This document shows, one piece after another, positions 29,168 through 40,753 of a DNA stretch of 64,000 bases. Under the pieces are notes generated by a model. The model was not told where the DNA came from, did no database searches, and saw nothing but the letters and a program-made list of their open reading frames with translations. This DNA comes from Gammaproteobacteria bacterium Ga0077536 (GTDB taxonomy: Bacteria > Pseudomonadota > Gammaproteobacteria > Ga0077536): the NCBI GenBank assembly GCA_001464935.1, contig LNEL01000049.1:1-64000 (forward strand). The letters are read 5' to 3'. How positions within the stretch are numbered: position 1 is the stretch's first letter; each line of letters starts with the position of its first letter. The position numbers were made by a program, and so were the translations under genes.

Positions 29168-30721
29168 ATGATGAACAAGGAAATCCTGACGGTCGTCGAT
29201 GTCGTCTCGAACGAGAAGGGCGTCGCCAAAGAAGTCATCTTCGAAGCCCTCGAGGCCGCGCTGGCCAGCGCCACCAAGAAGCGCTTCACCGACGATGTCG
29301 ATGTCCGCGTTGCCATCGACCGCACGACTGGGGACTACGAGGCCTTCCGCCGCTGGGAAGTCATCGATCGCGCCGTGCGTTACGCCGAACTAGAACTCGT
29401 CAACGAGGGCGACCAGCCCGATCTCGAATTTCCCGAGCGCCAGATTTTTTTCGAGGAAGCCCAGGAAAAGCAACCTGGCATCAAGGTCGGCGAATTCGTC
29501 GAAGAACCGCTGGAAGCGGCGGAATTCGGCCGCATCGCCGCACAGACGGCCAAGCAGGTGATCGTGCAGAAGGTGCGCGAGGCCGAACGCGCGCAGGTCG
29601 TCGAAGCCTTCCAGGGACGCATCGGTGACCTCGTGATGGGGGTCGTCAAGCGCCTGGAGCGCGGCAGCATCTTCATGGACCTCGGCGGTAATGCAGAGGC
29701 CATCATTCCGAAAGAACACGTCATTCCGCGCGAAGTCGTCCGTCCGGGTGATCGCATTCGCGGTTATCTGTTCGATGTGCGGCCCGAGAAGCGCGGGCCC
29801 CAGTTGTTCGTCAGCCGCACCGCGCGCGAATTGCTGATCGAGCTCTTCAAGCTCGAAGTGCCGGAAATCGGCGAGAACATCATTGAGATTCATGGCGCTG
29901 CGCGTGACCCCGGCCTGCGCGCGAAAATCGCCGTGCACAGCACCGATCCCCGCATCGACCCGGTCGGCGCCTGCGTCGGCATGCGCGGTTCGCGCGTGCA
30001 GGCAGTGTCCAACGAGCTCGCCGGCGAACGCGTCGACATCATCCTGTGGGACGAGAACCCCGCCCAGTTCGTGATCAACGCAATGTCGCCCGCGGATGTC
30101 GTGTCGATTCTCGTCGACGAGGACAAGGGCAGCATGGACGTCGCGGTCAACGAGGAACAGCTGTCGCAGGCGATCGGGCGCAATGGCCAGAACGTGCGAC
30201 TCGCGAGCCAGCTGACCGGCTGGGAACTGAACGTCATGACTGAGGCCGACGCTGAACAGAAGAGCGAAGCGGAAGCCACGAAGGCGCAGAAGACCTTCAT
30301 GGACCTGCTCGATGTCGACGAGGAAATCGCCGCCATCCTGGTGCAGGAGGGCTTCGCTTCGATCGAAGAGATCGCCTACGTCCCCGAGCACGAAATGATG
30401 GCCATCGAGGAATTCGACGAAACGCTGGTGTCCGAACTGCGACAGCGCGCGAAAGATCTGCTGCTCACGCGCGCAATTGCGAGCGAAGAACAGCTCGGCG
30501 ATGCCCGTCCGGCCGACGACCTGCTGAACATGGATGGCATGAGCTCGTCGCTGGCCTATGCACTGGCGGCGCGAGGCATCGTGACGATGGAAGATCTGGC
30601 GGAGCAGTCGATCGACGAACTGCTGGACATCGATGGCATGACCGAAGAACAGGCCGGGCAGTTGATCATGACCGCGCGCGCGCCGTGGTTCGATGAAACA
30701 ACGAGCGGCGGCGAGGGTTGA
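29168..30721 (+). CDS. nusA: Transcription termination/antitermination protein NusA
   Basis: S1 and KH domains ([28 protein letters not shown]), two C-terminal acidic repeats. Confidence 0.97.
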   Translation: MMNKEILTVVDVVSNEKGVAKEVIFEALEAALASATKKRFTDDVDVRVAIDRTTGDYEAFRRWEVIDRAVRYAELELVNEGDQPDLEFPERQIFFEEAQEKQPGIKVGEFVEEPLEAAEFGRIAAQTAKQVIVQKVREAERAQVVEAFQGRIGDLVMGVVKRLERGSIFMDLGGNAEAIIPKEHVIPREVVRPGDRIRGYLFDVRPEKRGPQLFVSRTARELLIELFKLEVPEIGENIIEIHGAARDPGLRAKIAVHSTDPRIDPVGACVGMRGSRVQAVSNELAGERVDIILWDENPAQFVINAMSPADVVSILVDEDKGSMDVAVNEEQLSQAIGRNGQNVRLASQLTGWELNVMTEADAEQKSEAEATKAQKTFMDLLDVDEEIAAILVQEGFASIEEIAYVPEHEMMAIEEFDETLVSELRQRAKDLLLTRAIASEEQLGDARPADDLLNMDGMSSSLAYALAARGIVTMEDLAEQSIDELLDIDGMTEEQAGQLIMTARAPWFDETTSGGEG

Positions 30722-30723
30722 GC

Positions 30724-33264
30724 ATGGCTGAAATTACCGTACGCGAATTCGCGAACGTCGTCGGTGTTCCGGTCGAACGGCTGATCACCCAGCTGGGTGA
30801 TGCCGGTTTGCAGGGCAAGAAGGCCGAAGACCCCATTTCCGAACAGGAAAAGAGTCAACTGCTGACCCATCTGCGCCGACTCCACGGCAAGGACGGCGCT
30901 CCGCCGGAACCGAGCAAGATCACGCTGAGCCGCAAGACCGTCAGCGAAATCAAGATTCCGGCCGACAAGGCCCGCACGCGCTCGCGAGTCGCGAAGCCGG
31001 GCGTGCCGGCGAAGACCGTCGCCGTCGAATTCCGGCGCAGCCGGACTTATGTGAAGCGCAGCGTCGTGGTCGAAGAGGAAACCGCGCGCAAGGAACAGCA
31101 GGCCGAACTCGAACGCCAGCGTCTGCTGGAGAATGCGCCCGAGGGCACCGAACTCCCGGCGATTGAGCTGCCGGTCGCCGCGCCGATCGAAGAATTCCAG
31201 CTCGAGGAACCACCGGTCGTCGAAGTGGCGCCAGAGCCGGAACCGGTGGCGGTTGCCGAAGCGCCTGCCCCCGAACCCGCGCCGGTCGCCGAGGTTGCGC
31301 CGGCGCCTGCGCCGCCGCGCCGCCCCGACAACGCGCCGCCACGGCACGGCGAACGGCGCGATGCGCCGGCCGACGATCGTCGTGGCGGTCGCAAGGAACT
31401 CCACGTGGCGCAGGACAAGTCGGGCAAGCGCAAGAAGAAATCGCCGCCGCCGCGCCGCTTCGTGCCGCAGTCGTCCGGCAAACACGGCTTCGAGCGACCG
31501 ACCGCACCGGTCGTGCGCGAGGTGCATGTGCCCGAGAGCCTGACCGTCGCCGAACTCGCGCAGCGCATGTCGGTCAAGGCCGCCGAGGTGATCAAGGTGA
31601 TGATGTCGATGGGCACGATGGCCACCATCAACCAGATGATCGACCAGGACACGGCGATGCTCATCATCGAGGAGATGGGACACAAGGGCCGTGCTGTGCG
31701 CGAGAACGCGCTCGAGGAGGAGTTGCTCGAATCCTCCGATGGGGCAGGCGATCAGCTCGCGCGCGCGCCGATTGTCACGATCATGGGACACGTCGACCAC
31801 GGCAAGACATCGCTGCTCGACTATATCCGCAAGACGCAGGTTGCCGCGGGCGAAGCCGGGGGCATCACGCAGCACATCGGCGCCTACCGCGTGCACACGC
31901 CGCATGGTCCGATTACCTTTCTCGACACCCCGGGCCATGAAGCCTTCACGGCGATGCGTGCACGCGGCGCCAAGGTCACCGACATCGTGATTCTGGTCGT
32001 GGCCGCGGACGACGGCGTGATGCCGCAGACCGAAGAGGCGATCAAGCATGCGCGCGCTGCCGGCGTGCCGCTGATCGTGGCCATCAACAAGATCGACAAA
32101 GGCGGCTCCGATCTCGATCGCGTGCGGCAGGAACTGTCGGTGCAGGGCGTCAACTCGGAAGAGTGGGGTGGCGATACGCTGTTCGTGCCGGTATCGGCGA
32201 AAACCGGGCAGGGCGTCGAGGCGCTGCTCGAAGCGATCTCGCTGCAGGCTGAAGTGCTCGAACTGAAGTCCGTGATCAACGGCCCGGCGAAGGGCGTCGT
32301 GATCGAATCGCGGCTCGACAAGGGGCGCGGCCCGGTGGCGACGGTGCTCGTCCAGCGCGGCACGCTGCGCAAGGGCGATGTCCTGCTGACCGGCACCGAA
32401 TTCGGCCGTGTGCGGGCGATGATCGATGCCAGCGGCGCGACGGTCGACAGCGCGGGTCCCTCGGATCCGGTCGAAGTGCTCGGCCTGTCCGGGACACCGA
32501 ACGCGGGCGATGATGCGATGGTCGTCGACGACGAGCGCAAGGCGCGCGAAATCGCGATTTTCCGCCAGGACAAGGATCGCGAAACCAAGCTGGCCCGCCA
32601 GCAGGCCTCGAAGCTGGAGAACGTGTTCCAGCAGATGAAGGACGGCGAGACGACCTCGCTGAAGATCATGATCAAGGCCGACGTGCAGGGTTCGGCCGAA
32701 GCGCTGAGCGAAGCGCTGATGCGCATGAGTTCAGCGGATGTGCGCATCGAGATCGTCGCCAGCGGCGTGGGTGGCATCAACGAATCCGACGTCAACCTGG
32801 CGCTGGCGTCGAAGGCATACATGATTGGCTTCAACGTGCGCGCTGACGCCGCGGCGCGGCGGCTGGTCGACGAAGAAGGCATCGATCTCCGCTACTACAG
32901 CATCATTTACGACGTCATCGACGACGTGAAGGCTGCGGTCAACGGACTGCTGTCGCCGGAAATACGCGAGACCATCGTGGGTGTGGCTCAGGTGCGCGAC
33001 GTGTTCAGATCCTCGAAGCTTGGTGCCATCGCCGGGTGTATCGTCACCTCGGGCTCGGTCAAGCGCAGCAATCCGATACGCGTGCTGCGTGACAACGTCG
33101 TGATCTACGAGGGCGAACTCGAATCGCTGCGGCGTTTCAAGGACGACGTCTCGGAAGTGCGGGCGGGCACGGAATGCGGTATCGGCGTCAAGAACTACAA
33201 TGACGTCAAACCGGGTGACCAGATCGAAGTCTACGAGCGCACCATCGTCGCCCGTACGATCTAG
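30724..33264 (+). CDS. infB: Translation initiation factor IF-2
   Basis: [36 protein letters not shown]. Confidence 0.98.
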   Translation: MAEITVREFANVVGVPVERLITQLGDAGLQGKKAEDPISEQEKSQLLTHLRRLHGKDGAPPEPSKITLSRKTVSEIKIPADKARTRSRVAKPGVPAKTVAVEFRRSRTYVKRSVVVEEETARKEQQAELERQRLLENAPEGTELPAIELPVAAPIEEFQLEEPPVVEVAPEPEPVAVAEAPAPEPAPVAEVAPAPAPPRRPDNAPPRHGERRDAPADDRRGGRKELHVAQDKSGKRKKKSPPPRRFVPQSSGKHGFERPTAPVVREVHVPESLTVAELAQRMSVKAAEVIKVMMSMGTMATINQMIDQDTAMLIIEEMGHKGRAVRENALEEELLESSDGAGDQLARAPIVTIMGHVDHGKTSLLDYIRKTQVAAGEAGGITQHIGAYRVHTPHGPITFLDTPGHEAFTAMRARGAKVTDIVILVVAADDGVMPQTEEAIKHARAAGVPLIVAINKIDKGGSDLDRVRQELSVQGVNSEEWGGDTLFVPVSAKTGQGVEALLEAISLQAEVLELKSVINGPAKGVVIESRLDKGRGPVATVLVQRGTLRKGDVLLTGTEFGRVRAMIDASGATVDSAGPSDPVEVLGLSGTPNAGDDAMVVDDERKAREIAIFRQDKDRETKLARQQASKLENVFQQMKDGETTSLKIMIKADVQGSAEALSEALMRMSSADVRIEIVASGVGGINESDVNLALASKAYMIGFNVRADAAARRLVDEEGIDLRYYSIIYDVIDDVKAAVNGLLSPEIRETIVGVAQVRDVFRSSKLGAIAGCIVTSGSVKRSNPIRVLRDNVVIYEGELESLRRFKDDVSEVRAGTECGIGVKNYNDVKPGDQIEVYERTIVARTI

Positions 33265-33284
33265 CCCGCGCCGAGTCCCGACGA

Positions 33285-33632
33285 ATGCCCCGTGAGTTTC
33301 CGCGCAAGGTCAGAGTGGCTGAAAGCATTCAGCGCCTTCTGGCCGAGCCGCTGGCCCAGGCCGGCCGCGATGCCGGACTCGGCATGTTGACGGTCACCGA
33401 TGTCGAGGTCGCGACGGACCTGTCGACGGCCACGGTGTTCGTCAGCGCGTTCGGCGCCGGAGCCACACACGAAAAGATACTGGCGACGCTGCGCGATCTT
33501 CGCGCTGACATGCGGCAGCGGATTGCGCGTGAACTGCGCATGCGGAAAGCGCCTACGGTGAGTTTCGCGATCGACGACTCGATTGCGAATGGCGCACGCA
33601 TCAGCGAACTGCTGACGAAGCGCCCTGACTGA
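33285..33632 (+). CDS. rbfA: Ribosome-binding factor A
   Basis: RVAESIQRLLAEPLAQ...ATVFVSAFG; operon context. Confidence 0.94.
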   Translation: MPREFPRKVRVAESIQRLLAEPLAQAGRDAGLGMLTVTDVEVATDLSTATVFVSAFGAGATHEKILATLRDLRADMRQRIARELRMRKAPTVSFAIDDSIANGARISELLTKRPD

Positions 33633-33648
33633 GCGGGCGACGCCGATT

Positions 33649-34590
33649 TTGAGCGTGCAGACGCCGCGGCCAGCAAAACGGGCGGTCAATGGCATTCTTC
33701 TGCTGGACAAGCCCGCCGGCCTCAGTTCCAACGCCGCCCTGCAACGCGTGCGCCACTCGCTGGCCGCCGCCAAGGGCGGGCACACCGGCAACCTCGATGT
33801 CGCCGCCACCGGCCTGCTGCCGCTGTGCTTCGGCGAGGCGACCAAGGTCAGCGCGTTCCTGCTCGATGCCGATAAGGTCTACGTGGCCGATATCGCCCTC
33901 GGTGCGACCTCGTCGACTGGCGATCGCGAAGGCGAGATCCTGCAGCGGCGACCCGTTCCGGCCCTGAGTGCCGCAGGCGTCGCCGCCGTGCTCGACAGTT
34001 TCCTGGGCGAACAGCAGCAGGTGCCGCCGATGTATTCCGCGCTGAAGCGCGACGGGCGTCCGCTGTACGAGTACGCACGGGCCGGGGTGGAACTCGAACG
34101 CGCCGCGCGCCGGATTCACATCCATGCGCTGCGCCTGCTGACGCTGCGCGAAGATGGACTGGTCGTCGAGGTGCACTGCTCGAAGGGCACGTATGTCCGC
34201 ACGCTGGCCGAAGATATCGGCGAAAAGCTCGGCTGCGGCGCCCACCTGGCAGCGCTGCGCCGGACGCGAGCCGGCCCGTTCAGCCTCGATGACGCCTATC
34301 CGATCGAGCGCTTCGACGCCGGCGAGCCGGCGAGCTTCGATGCGCTGCTGCTGCCGCTCGATGGCGCGCTCGTCGACTTTCCGCAGGTCACGTTGGATGC
34401 GGCCGGTGTGTTCGCGGTGTCCCGCGGGCAGCGGATTGGGCCCGTGTCGGGGGCGCCGGTCGGCTTGTGCCGGCTGTATGCACCCGATGGCAGCTTCCTC
34501 GGCATCGGCGAAGGGGCGTGCGACGGCGGCATTTCGCCGCGGCGCATGATGCAGGCGGCGCAGACGCCCGATCTGGCCAGAAGCCAATGA
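33649..34590 (+). CDS. truB: tRNA pseudouridine55 synthase
   Basis: NGILLLDKPAGLSSNAALQRVR, GHTGNLDVAATGLLPLCFGEATK; TTG start. Confidence 0.95.
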   Translation: MSVQTPRPAKRAVNGILLLDKPAGLSSNAALQRVRHSLAAAKGGHTGNLDVAATGLLPLCFGEATKVSAFLLDADKVYVADIALGATSSTGDREGEILQRRPVPALSAAGVAAVLDSFLGEQQQVPPMYSALKRDGRPLYEYARAGVELERAARRIHIHALRLLTLREDGLVVEVHCSKGTYVRTLAEDIGEKLGCGAHLAALRRTRAGPFSLDDAYPIERFDAGEPASFDALLLPLDGALVDFPQVTLDAAGVFAVSRGQRIGPVSGAPVGLCRLYAPDGSFLGIGEGACDGGISPRRMMQAAQTPDLARSQ

Positions 34591-34607
34591 TCGGGCACCG
34601 AAAATTG

Positions 34608-34636
34608 TTGTGACGGGGTGCGGCCGCGGTTAGAAT
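34608..34636 (+). promoter_or_regulatory. Putative rpsO promoter
   Basis: TTGTGA, 17-bp spacer, TAGAAT upstream of rpsO. Confidence 0.6.
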
Positions 34637-34687
34637 GCGCGGCCTATCCAAGTAATTGAAATGCAAAGAAAGCAGGAGTCCGTAGCA

Positions 34688-34957
34688 ATGGCATTGACCA
34701 GCACTCAGAAACTCGAAATCGTGGCCGGTAACCGCCGCGGTGCCACCGATACCGGGAGCCCGGAAGTACAGGTTGCCTTGCTGTCGGCCCGCATCGAAGA
34801 GCTGTCCGGTCATTTCAAAGCCCATACGCACGACAACCATTCGCGGCAGGGGCTGCTGCGCATGGTGAACCGCCGTCGCAAACTGCTCGACTATCTCCGC
34901 GACCGCAGCCCCGAGCGCTACCGCGAACTGATCACCAAGCTCGGCTTGCGCAAGTAA
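34688..34957 (+). CDS. rpsO: 30S ribosomal protein S15
   Basis: [50 protein letters not shown]. Confidence 0.98.
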   Translation: MALTSTQKLEIVAGNRRGATDTGSPEVQVALLSARIEELSGHFKAHTHDNHSRQGLLRMVNRRRKLLDYLRDRSPERYRELITKLGLRK

Positions 34958-35047
34958 GTCGTCGCCGGCGGTTCCAATCAGGCGCCGCCGGCAGCGGCCG
35001 CGCCACGCGGTCCCTTCCATCATCTTTCAGCACAGATCGGTTCATCT

Positions 35048-37135
35048 ATGACGCCAACTACAGTTACGTTCCAATACGGAGATCGCGAAGTCACGCTAGA
35101 GACAGGGCGGCTCGCCAAGCAGGCGACAGGCGCTGTTCTCACCACCATGGGGCAGACTGTCGTACTGTCGACGGTGGTCGGCAAGAAGGAAGGAACGACC
35201 GATCGTGACTTCTTCCCGCTGACTGTCGACTACCAGGAACGCACGTACGCGGCAGGCAAGATCCCCGGCGGCTTCTTCAAGCGCGAAGGCCGGCCGACAG
35301 AAAAGGAAACGCTGACTTCCCGCCTCATCGATCGTCCGATTCGTCCGCTCTTTCCCGAAGGTTTCAACAACGAAGTGCAGATCATCTGCACCGTGATGTC
35401 GCTGGATCCGTCCGTCGATCCCGACATTCCGGCATTGATCGGCGCGTCTGCTGCATTGTCGATTTCCGGCCTGCCGTTCATGGGCCCGATTGCCGCTGCA
35501 CGCGTCGGCTATCGTGACGGCCAGTACCTGTTGAATCCGAGCTTCGGCGCACTTGCCGATTCGCAACTCGACCTCGTCGTTGCCGGTACCGAGACATCCG
35601 TGCTGATGGTGGAATCCGAAGCGCATCAGCTTTCCGAAGAAGTGATGCTCGGCGCGGTGGTGTTCGGCCACGATCAGTCGCAGGTCGTCATTCGCGCGAT
35701 CAAGGAACTGCAGTCAAAGCTGAACGTGGCGCCGCCGACCTGGCAGGCACCGCCGCAGCCCACTGCGCTGATCGATGCCGTGACCTCGCGTTTCGGCGCG
35801 GCCTTTGCCGACGCCTACGGCATCATCGACAAAATGGAACGTCGCGATCGGCTGTCAGCGATCCGTGCCGACGTGCAGACCGCTTTTGGCGGTGAAGGCG
35901 CCCAGTGGACGCCGCAGCAGATCGCCACCGTCATCGGCAATCTCGAATATGACACGGTGCGCGGCGCGGCAATTGCCGGCAAACCCCGCATCGACGGCCG
36001 CGGCAAGGCCGACATCCGGAAGATCTATGTCGAAGCGGGCCTGCTGCCGCGTGCACACGGCTCCGCCCTGTTCACGCGTGGCGAGACGCAGGCGCTGGTC
36101 GCCATCGCGCTCGGTACCGAGCGCGACTCGCAGATTATCGATGCGATCGAGGGCGAGCGGCGCGAACCGTTCATGCTGCATTACAACTTCCCGCCGTTCT
36201 CGGTGGGCGAGACCGGCCGCGTCGGTTCGCCGAAGCGTCGCGAAATCGGCCATGGCCGCCTCGCGAAGCGGGGCGTGCAGGCCGTGATGCCGGACATGAG
36301 CAAGTTCCCGTATTCGGTGCGCGTCGTATCGGAAGTCCTCGAATCCAACGGTTCGAGCTCCATGGCTTCGGTGTGCGGCACCAGTCTGGCGCTGATGGAC
36401 GCCGGCGTGCCGCTGCTGGCGCCAGTTGCCGGTATCGCGATGGGCCTGATCAAGGAAGGCGACGCGTACGTCGTGCTGTCCGACATTCTCGGCGACGAGG
36501 ATCACCTTGGCGATATGGACTTCAAGGTGGCCGGTACCGCGAACGGTGTCACCGCACTCCAGATGGACATCAAGATCAACGGGATCACGAAGGAAATCAT
36601 GGAGACCGCGCTGGCCCAGGCCAAGCAGGGCCGCCTTCACATCCTGACCTGCATGAACGAAGTGCTGAGCACGGCGCGCACCGAGATGTCGGATTACGCG
36701 CCGCGCATCATCACGATCAAGATCGACCCGGACAAGATTCGCGATGTCATCGGCAAGGGTGGCAGCACCATTCGCCAGATCACAGAAGAGACCGGTACGA
36801 CGATCGACATCAGCGATGACGGCACCGTCAAGATCGCGTCCGTCGACTTTGCCGCCGGCCAGGAGGCGAAGCGGCGGGTGGAAGCGATTACGACCGATGT
36901 TCAGGTTGGCGCGATCTACCAGGGGCGCGTGCAGAAGCTGATGGATTTCGGTGCCTTCGTGAACATCCTGCCCGGCAAGGACGGCCTGGTGCACATTTCC
37001 CAGATCTCCAACGAGCGCGTCGAGAATGTCAGCGACAAGCTGTCCGAAGGCGATACGGTGAAGGTCAAGGTACTCGAAGTCGACAGGCAGGGCCGCATTC
37101 GCCTCAGCATGAAGGCGATCGAAGAGGGCGAGTAA
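35048..37135 (+). CDS. pnp: Polyribonucleotide nucleotidyltransferase
   Basis: Two RNase PH domains, KH ([21 protein letters not shown]) and S1 domain. Confidence 0.98.
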   Translation: MTPTTVTFQYGDREVTLETGRLAKQATGAVLTTMGQTVVLSTVVGKKEGTTDRDFFPLTVDYQERTYAAGKIPGGFFKREGRPTEKETLTSRLIDRPIRPLFPEGFNNEVQIICTVMSLDPSVDPDIPALIGASAALSISGLPFMGPIAAARVGYRDGQYLLNPSFGALADSQLDLVVAGTETSVLMVESEAHQLSEEVMLGAVVFGHDQSQVVIRAIKELQSKLNVAPPTWQAPPQPTALIDAVTSRFGAAFADAYGIIDKMERRDRLSAIRADVQTAFGGEGAQWTPQQIATVIGNLEYDTVRGAAIAGKPRIDGRGKADIRKIYVEAGLLPRAHGSALFTRGETQALVAIALGTERDSQIIDAIEGERREPFMLHYNFPPFSVGETGRVGSPKRREIGHGRLAKRGVQAVMPDMSKFPYSVRVVSEVLESNGSSSMASVCGTSLALMDAGVPLLAPVAGIAMGLIKEGDAYVVLSDILGDEDHLGDMDFKVAGTANGVTALQMDIKINGITKEIMETALAQAKQGRLHILTCMNEVLSTARTEMSDYAPRIITIKIDPDKIRDVIGKGGSTIRQITEETGTTIDISDDGTVKIASVDFAAGQEAKRRVEAITTDVQVGAIYQGRVQKLMDFGAFVNILPGKDGLVHISQISNERVENVSDKLSEGDTVKVKVLEVDRQGRIRLSMKAIEEGE

Positions 37136-37189
37136 AGACCCGGCCCCAAGCCAGCTGCCGGGGTACAAGCCCCTCGCAGGCGCCTGACA

Positions 37190-37223
37190 GGCGCGGCCCG
37201 CGACAGCGAGCCGCGCCTTTTTT
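37190..37223 (+). terminator. Rho-independent terminator after pnp
   Basis: GGCGCGGC-loop-GCCGCGCC followed by TTTTTT. Confidence 0.9.
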
Positions 37224-37494
37224 ATGCCCGGCATTCGGCGCGCAGCGCCTGGACGCGATCTCGAAACGATCTGAAGGCCTCAGTTAAAATCCATTTTTAT
37301 CATTACGATAAATTCACTTTCTAGAAACTTTCCAGCTGTCGTTCACCGGTCCGCACCTGCCGATACGGAAGGGCCGCATGCGACCGCGTCCCCGCTCAAG
37401 GTCCTCCCGTGCGTGCTCGAGCGCGCTCGATCGCAGCCGGTGACGGCCGCCTTCGTCTGGCTGCCGCGGTGTTGGTTGCCCGCCGATCGGCTGC

Positions 37495-38112
37495 TCAGCG
37501 TTGACCAGGCGAGTGGGTGTGTCGTGGCGGGCAGGCGTGCAGCCGCCGCTCCGTGACGAGATAGTCCAGCGGCTCGTCGTGCGCGGCGAGCGGCAGCTCA
37601 TCGAGGAGCTGAAATTCATAGCAAAGCCCGATGCGCACTGCCTCCGGATGCCGGGCCAGCCAGCGATCGTAATAGCCGGCGCCGTACCCCAGCCGACCAC
37701 CAGCCGTTGAAAATGCGAGGCCTGGCACGAGCACTGCGTCGACCTTGCCCGGATGCGCCGGGGAGCCGGCCGGCGGGCTCAGGATGCCGAGCGCCCCGGG
37801 CAGGAGCGCCGACCAGCCGGGAAAGGCGGTGGCCACCATCAGGGTCCGATCGACGAGGCTGGGGACCAGTACCGTCGCGTTCGCTGCTTCCAGCGCGCTG
37901 ATGAGGTGTCGCGTGTCGACTTCGCCGGCAGTCGACAGGTAGCAGAAAACAGTTCGGGGGCGCATCTGACACAGGAATTGGCCGAGCAGGGCGTCGAGGT
38001 GACGCTGGGCAAGCGCCGTGGCGGATGCCGACCGGGAGGCTCGAAGCGCTTTGATTCGGGTGCGAACCAGCCGCTTGGCAGCGGCAGCGGCGTCATCGTT
38101 TGGGGGCTGCAT
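37495..38112 (-). CDS. 5-formyltetrahydrofolate cyclo-ligase
   Basis: [42 protein letters not shown]. Confidence 0.93.
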   Translation of the reverse strand: MQPPNDDAAAAAKRLVRTRIKALRASRSASATALAQRHLDALLGQFLCQMRPRTVFCYLSTAGEVDTRHLISALEAANATVLVPSLVDRTLMVATAFPGWSALLPGALGILSPPAGSPAHPGKVDAVLVPGLAFSTAGGRLGYGAGYYDRWLARHPEAVRIGLCYEFQLLDELPLAAHDEPLDYLVTERRLHACPPRHTHSPGQR

Positions 38113-38144
38113 CGAAGGTTCCTGCGCCAAATCCGTCAGATAGC

Positions 38145-38174
38145 TTCAAATTGCGCACGAACTCCGTATAGAAT
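38145..38174 (+). promoter_or_regulatory. Putative rpsP-operon promoter
   Basis: TTCAAA (38145-38150), 18-bp spacer, TAGAAT (38169-38174). Confidence 0.45.
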
Positions 38175-38193
38175 ACGGGCCCTCTCGACCGGA

Positions 38194-38457
38194 CTGGCCG
38201 GGGCCCCACGAAGGCTCTCCCGCACAGGCGCCAAAGCCCGTCCTTTTTATCACATCGTTGTCACCGACAGCCGCAACCAGCGCGACGGTCGTTTCATCGA
38301 GCGGGTCGGTTTCTTCAATCCGATCGCCGTCGCATCCGAAGAGTCGTTTCGCGTTGATCGTGCCCGTTACGAATACTGGCTCGGCGTTGGCGCCCAGCCG
38401 TCCGAGCGCGTGGCCAGCCTGCTCAAGCAGCACCCGCCCGCCGCTGTCGCCGCCTGA
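38194..38457 (+). CDS. rpsP: 30S ribosomal protein S16 (start codon uncertain)
   Basis: [39 protein letters not shown]...; no ATG/GTG/TTG at the expected start. 38194 is an in-frame CTG used only as a placeholder. Confidence 0.8.
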   Translation: MAGAPRRLSRTGAKARPFYHIVVTDSRNQRDGRFIERVGFFNPIAVASEESFRVDRARYEYWLGVGAQPSERVASLLKQHPPAAVAA

Positions 38458-38498
38458 GAGCCCCCATTGCGCCGCTCTGCCGCGAACCCGCCGGGTCC

Positions 38499-39068
38499 GT
38501 GGCAGAGCAGCCAAATCTCCCCTTCTCCGTGCCTTCTGCTGACGAGGAGAGCGCCCGAGCACCCGCGCCGACGGCGCGAATACTGCTCGGCGAGATCAAG
38601 GCCGTTTTCGGCACACGCGGCTGGCTGAAGATCCACTCGGAGACGCGGCCTCGCGACGCGATCCTCGGCTATCACGCCTGGCAGATTGGCCGTCAGCACG
38701 ATTGGCAACGATACGTACTCACGGAATCGAGGGTCCAGGGACCCTCGCTGCTGGTCAAACTGCAAGACGTCGATGACCGTGAGGCCGCCGAGCTGCTGAT
38801 TGGCCAGCGCATCGCGGTGCTGCCCGATGATCTGGCCCCGCTGCCAACCGGCACTTACTACTGGCGCGATCTCGTTGGCTTGGCTGTGGTCAATACCGAC
38901 GGTGTCGCGCTCGGCGTCGTGCACAGTCTCATCGAGACAGGTTCGAACGACGTGCTGTGCGTACGCGGCGACCGTGAGCGGCTGATCCCCTTCGTCACCG
39001 GCCTGTACGTTGTCGATGTCGACCTGCCAGCACGCCGCCTGACTGTCGACTGGCAGCCGGACGACTGA
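38499..39068 (+). CDS. rimM: Ribosome maturation factor RimM
   Basis: GEIKAVFGTRGWLKIHSET, YYWRDLVGLAVVN; GTG start. Confidence 0.94.
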   Translation: MAEQPNLPFSVPSADEESARAPAPTARILLGEIKAVFGTRGWLKIHSETRPRDAILGYHAWQIGRQHDWQRYVLTESRVQGPSLLVKLQDVDDREAAELLIGQRIAVLPDDLAPLPTGTYYWRDLVGLAVVNTDGVALGVVHSLIETGSNDVLCVRGDRERLIPFVTGLYVVDVDLPARRLTVDWQPDD

Positions 39069-39069
39069 C

Positions 39070-39861
39070 TTGAGGCGCTACACCTGCATCACGCTGTTTC
39101 CGGATCTGATCGCGAGTTTCGGCGACACCGGCATCGTGCGCCGGGCCAGGGTGGCCGGCCTCATTGAACTCGCGACGGTCAATCCCAGAACCTTTGCCGA
39201 TGACGCCCGCGGCACGGTCGATGACGCGCCGTACGGGGGTGGGCCGGGCATGGTGATGATGGCGCGGCCGCTGCGCCTGGCGATTGCCGCCGCGCGCGCG
39301 CGCCAACCGGGACCGAGTCACGTCGTTTACCTGAGTCCCCAGGGCACGCCGCTCACGGAAGCCACGCTGCCACAGCTCGCGCAGCACGAACATCTGGTGC
39401 TGCTCTGTGGGCGGTACGAAGGCATTGACGAGCGCGTGGTCGACGCCGATGTCGACAGCGAATGGTCGATCGGGGACTTCGTGCTGTCGGGAGGAGAGGT
39501 GCCGGCAATGGCCGTGATTGACGCGCTGACGCGTCGGCTCGAAGGCGCCCTCGGCGACGAGCGCTCGGCCGTCGAGGACTCTTTCGCAAACGGGCTGCTG
39601 GATCATCCGCATTACACCCGCCCGGAAATCATTGACGGCATGCCCGTGCCGCCGGTGCTGATGAGCGGGAATCACGCGGCCATTGCCCGCTGGCGTCGCC
39701 AGCAGGCCCTGGGCCGGACCTGGCGCCGGCGTCCCGACCTGCTGGCGCAGCTCGAACTGACGGCGGCCGACCGCACCCTGCTCGAAGAATATCGCGCCGG
39801 GGCTCAAAACGATTCCCATGACGCTGATAATCAGGCTAAAATCGACGGCTCGAACCGATGA
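39070..39861 (+). CDS. trmD: tRNA (guanine37-N1)-methyltransferase
   Basis: [55 protein letters not shown] start. Confidence 0.96.
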   Translation: MRRYTCITLFPDLIASFGDTGIVRRARVAGLIELATVNPRTFADDARGTVDDAPYGGGPGMVMMARPLRLAIAAARARQPGPSHVVYLSPQGTPLTEATLPQLAQHEHLVLLCGRYEGIDERVVDADVDSEWSIGDFVLSGGEVPAMAVIDALTRRLEGALGDERSAVEDSFANGLLDHPHYTRPEIIDGMPVPPVLMSGNHAAIARWRRQQALGRTWRRRPDLLAQLELTAADRTLLEEYRAGAQNDSHDADNQAKIDGSNR

Positions 39862-39884
39862 ACGCCGACTCCGGAGCTCCCGCC

Positions 39885-40244
39885 ATGACCAATATCATCC
39901 AGCAACTCGAAAGCGAATTGATGCAGAAGACGATTCCGGCATTCGCCCCAGGCGATACCGTGGTCGTGCAGGTGCGCGTCAAGGAAGGCACCCGGGAGCG
40001 TCTGCAGGCATTCGAAGGCGTCGTCATCGCCATCCGCAAGCGCGGCGCGAATTCCTCGTTCACCGTGCGCAAGATTTCACATGGCGAAGGCGTGGAGCGC
40101 GTGTTCCCGACCTACAGCCCGCTGATTGCCGAAATCTCCGTCAAGCGCAAAGGCGCCGTCCGCCGCGCCAAGCTCTATTACATGCGCGAACTCAAGGGCA
40201 AGGCGGCGCGCATTCGCGAGAAGATCACCGCCAAGGCGAACTGA
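39885..40244 (+). CDS. rplS: 50S ribosomal protein L19
   Basis: [46 protein letters not shown]. Confidence 0.97.
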   Translation: MTNIIQQLESELMQKTIPAFAPGDTVVVQVRVKEGTRERLQAFEGVVIAIRKRGANSSFTVRKISHGEGVERVFPTYSPLIAEISVKRKGAVRRAKLYYMRELKGKAARIREKITAKAN

Positions 40245-40267
40245 CGCCTCTTCGACGCGCTTCCCGC

Positions 40268-40291
40268 CACCGCGCTGTCTGCAGCGCGGTG
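40268..40291. terminator. Bidirectional hairpin between convergent rplS and glutaredoxin-like gene
   Basis: Perfect 9-bp stem CACCGCGCT-gtctgc-AGCGCGGTG; no T-tract. Confidence 0.55.
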
Positions 40292-40297
40292 ACCCGC

Positions 40298-40558
40298 TCA
40301 TCTGCCGCTCAACTCTTCCAGGTAGCGGCAGATATCAGCCGACTCGTAAAGCCAGCGAACGGCACCCCCGTCTTCTTCAATGCGCAGACACGGCACCTGT
40401 GTCTTGCCGCCACCCTTGAGCAGCGCTTCGCGATGCTGGGGATTACCCGTCGCGTCACGGATCTCGATAGCCATCCCCAGCCTGTCCATCGTCTGGCGCA
40501 CCCGCGCGCAAAACCAGCAGGTATCGGAGTTGTACAGGGCCAGTCTTGGTCCACTCAT
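40298..40558 (-). CDS. Glutaredoxin/GST N-terminal-like thioredoxin-fold protein
   Basis: LALYNSDTCWFCARVRQTMDRLG (CWFC), TQVPCLRIEEDGG. Confidence 0.85.
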   Translation of the reverse strand: MSGPRLALYNSDTCWFCARVRQTMDRLGMAIEIRDATGNPQHREALLKGGGKTQVPCLRIEEDGGAVRWLYESADICRYLEELSGR

Positions 40559-40753
40559 CACGTTCTCCAGCGGCGCGCGCCGCGCGTGGCCGCCCGTACG
40601 GGCGGCGAATTTGCCGTTACGCCTTGCCGGCAAGGCGCTATTCTTCGTACATCTGCGCTCACGTTAATCGTCGCGGCGACTCGCCACAATATCCGGCCTG
40701 ACCCGCACTCGAGCAGCGGACGACCATGACCCGCTCCGCCTGGAGGCCAGCGC

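Noticed and set aside
37325-37494. Possible 6S RNA gene
   Set aside because: The CCGCGGTGTTGGT similarity is short, and the position relative to the ligase gene is wrong for ssrS. I could not fold or align it, so it is not called as a feature.
37314-37700. - strand ORF extending past the FTHF cyclo-ligase 3' end
   Set aside because: Different frame from the ligase, no family resemblance and no good ribosome-binding site.
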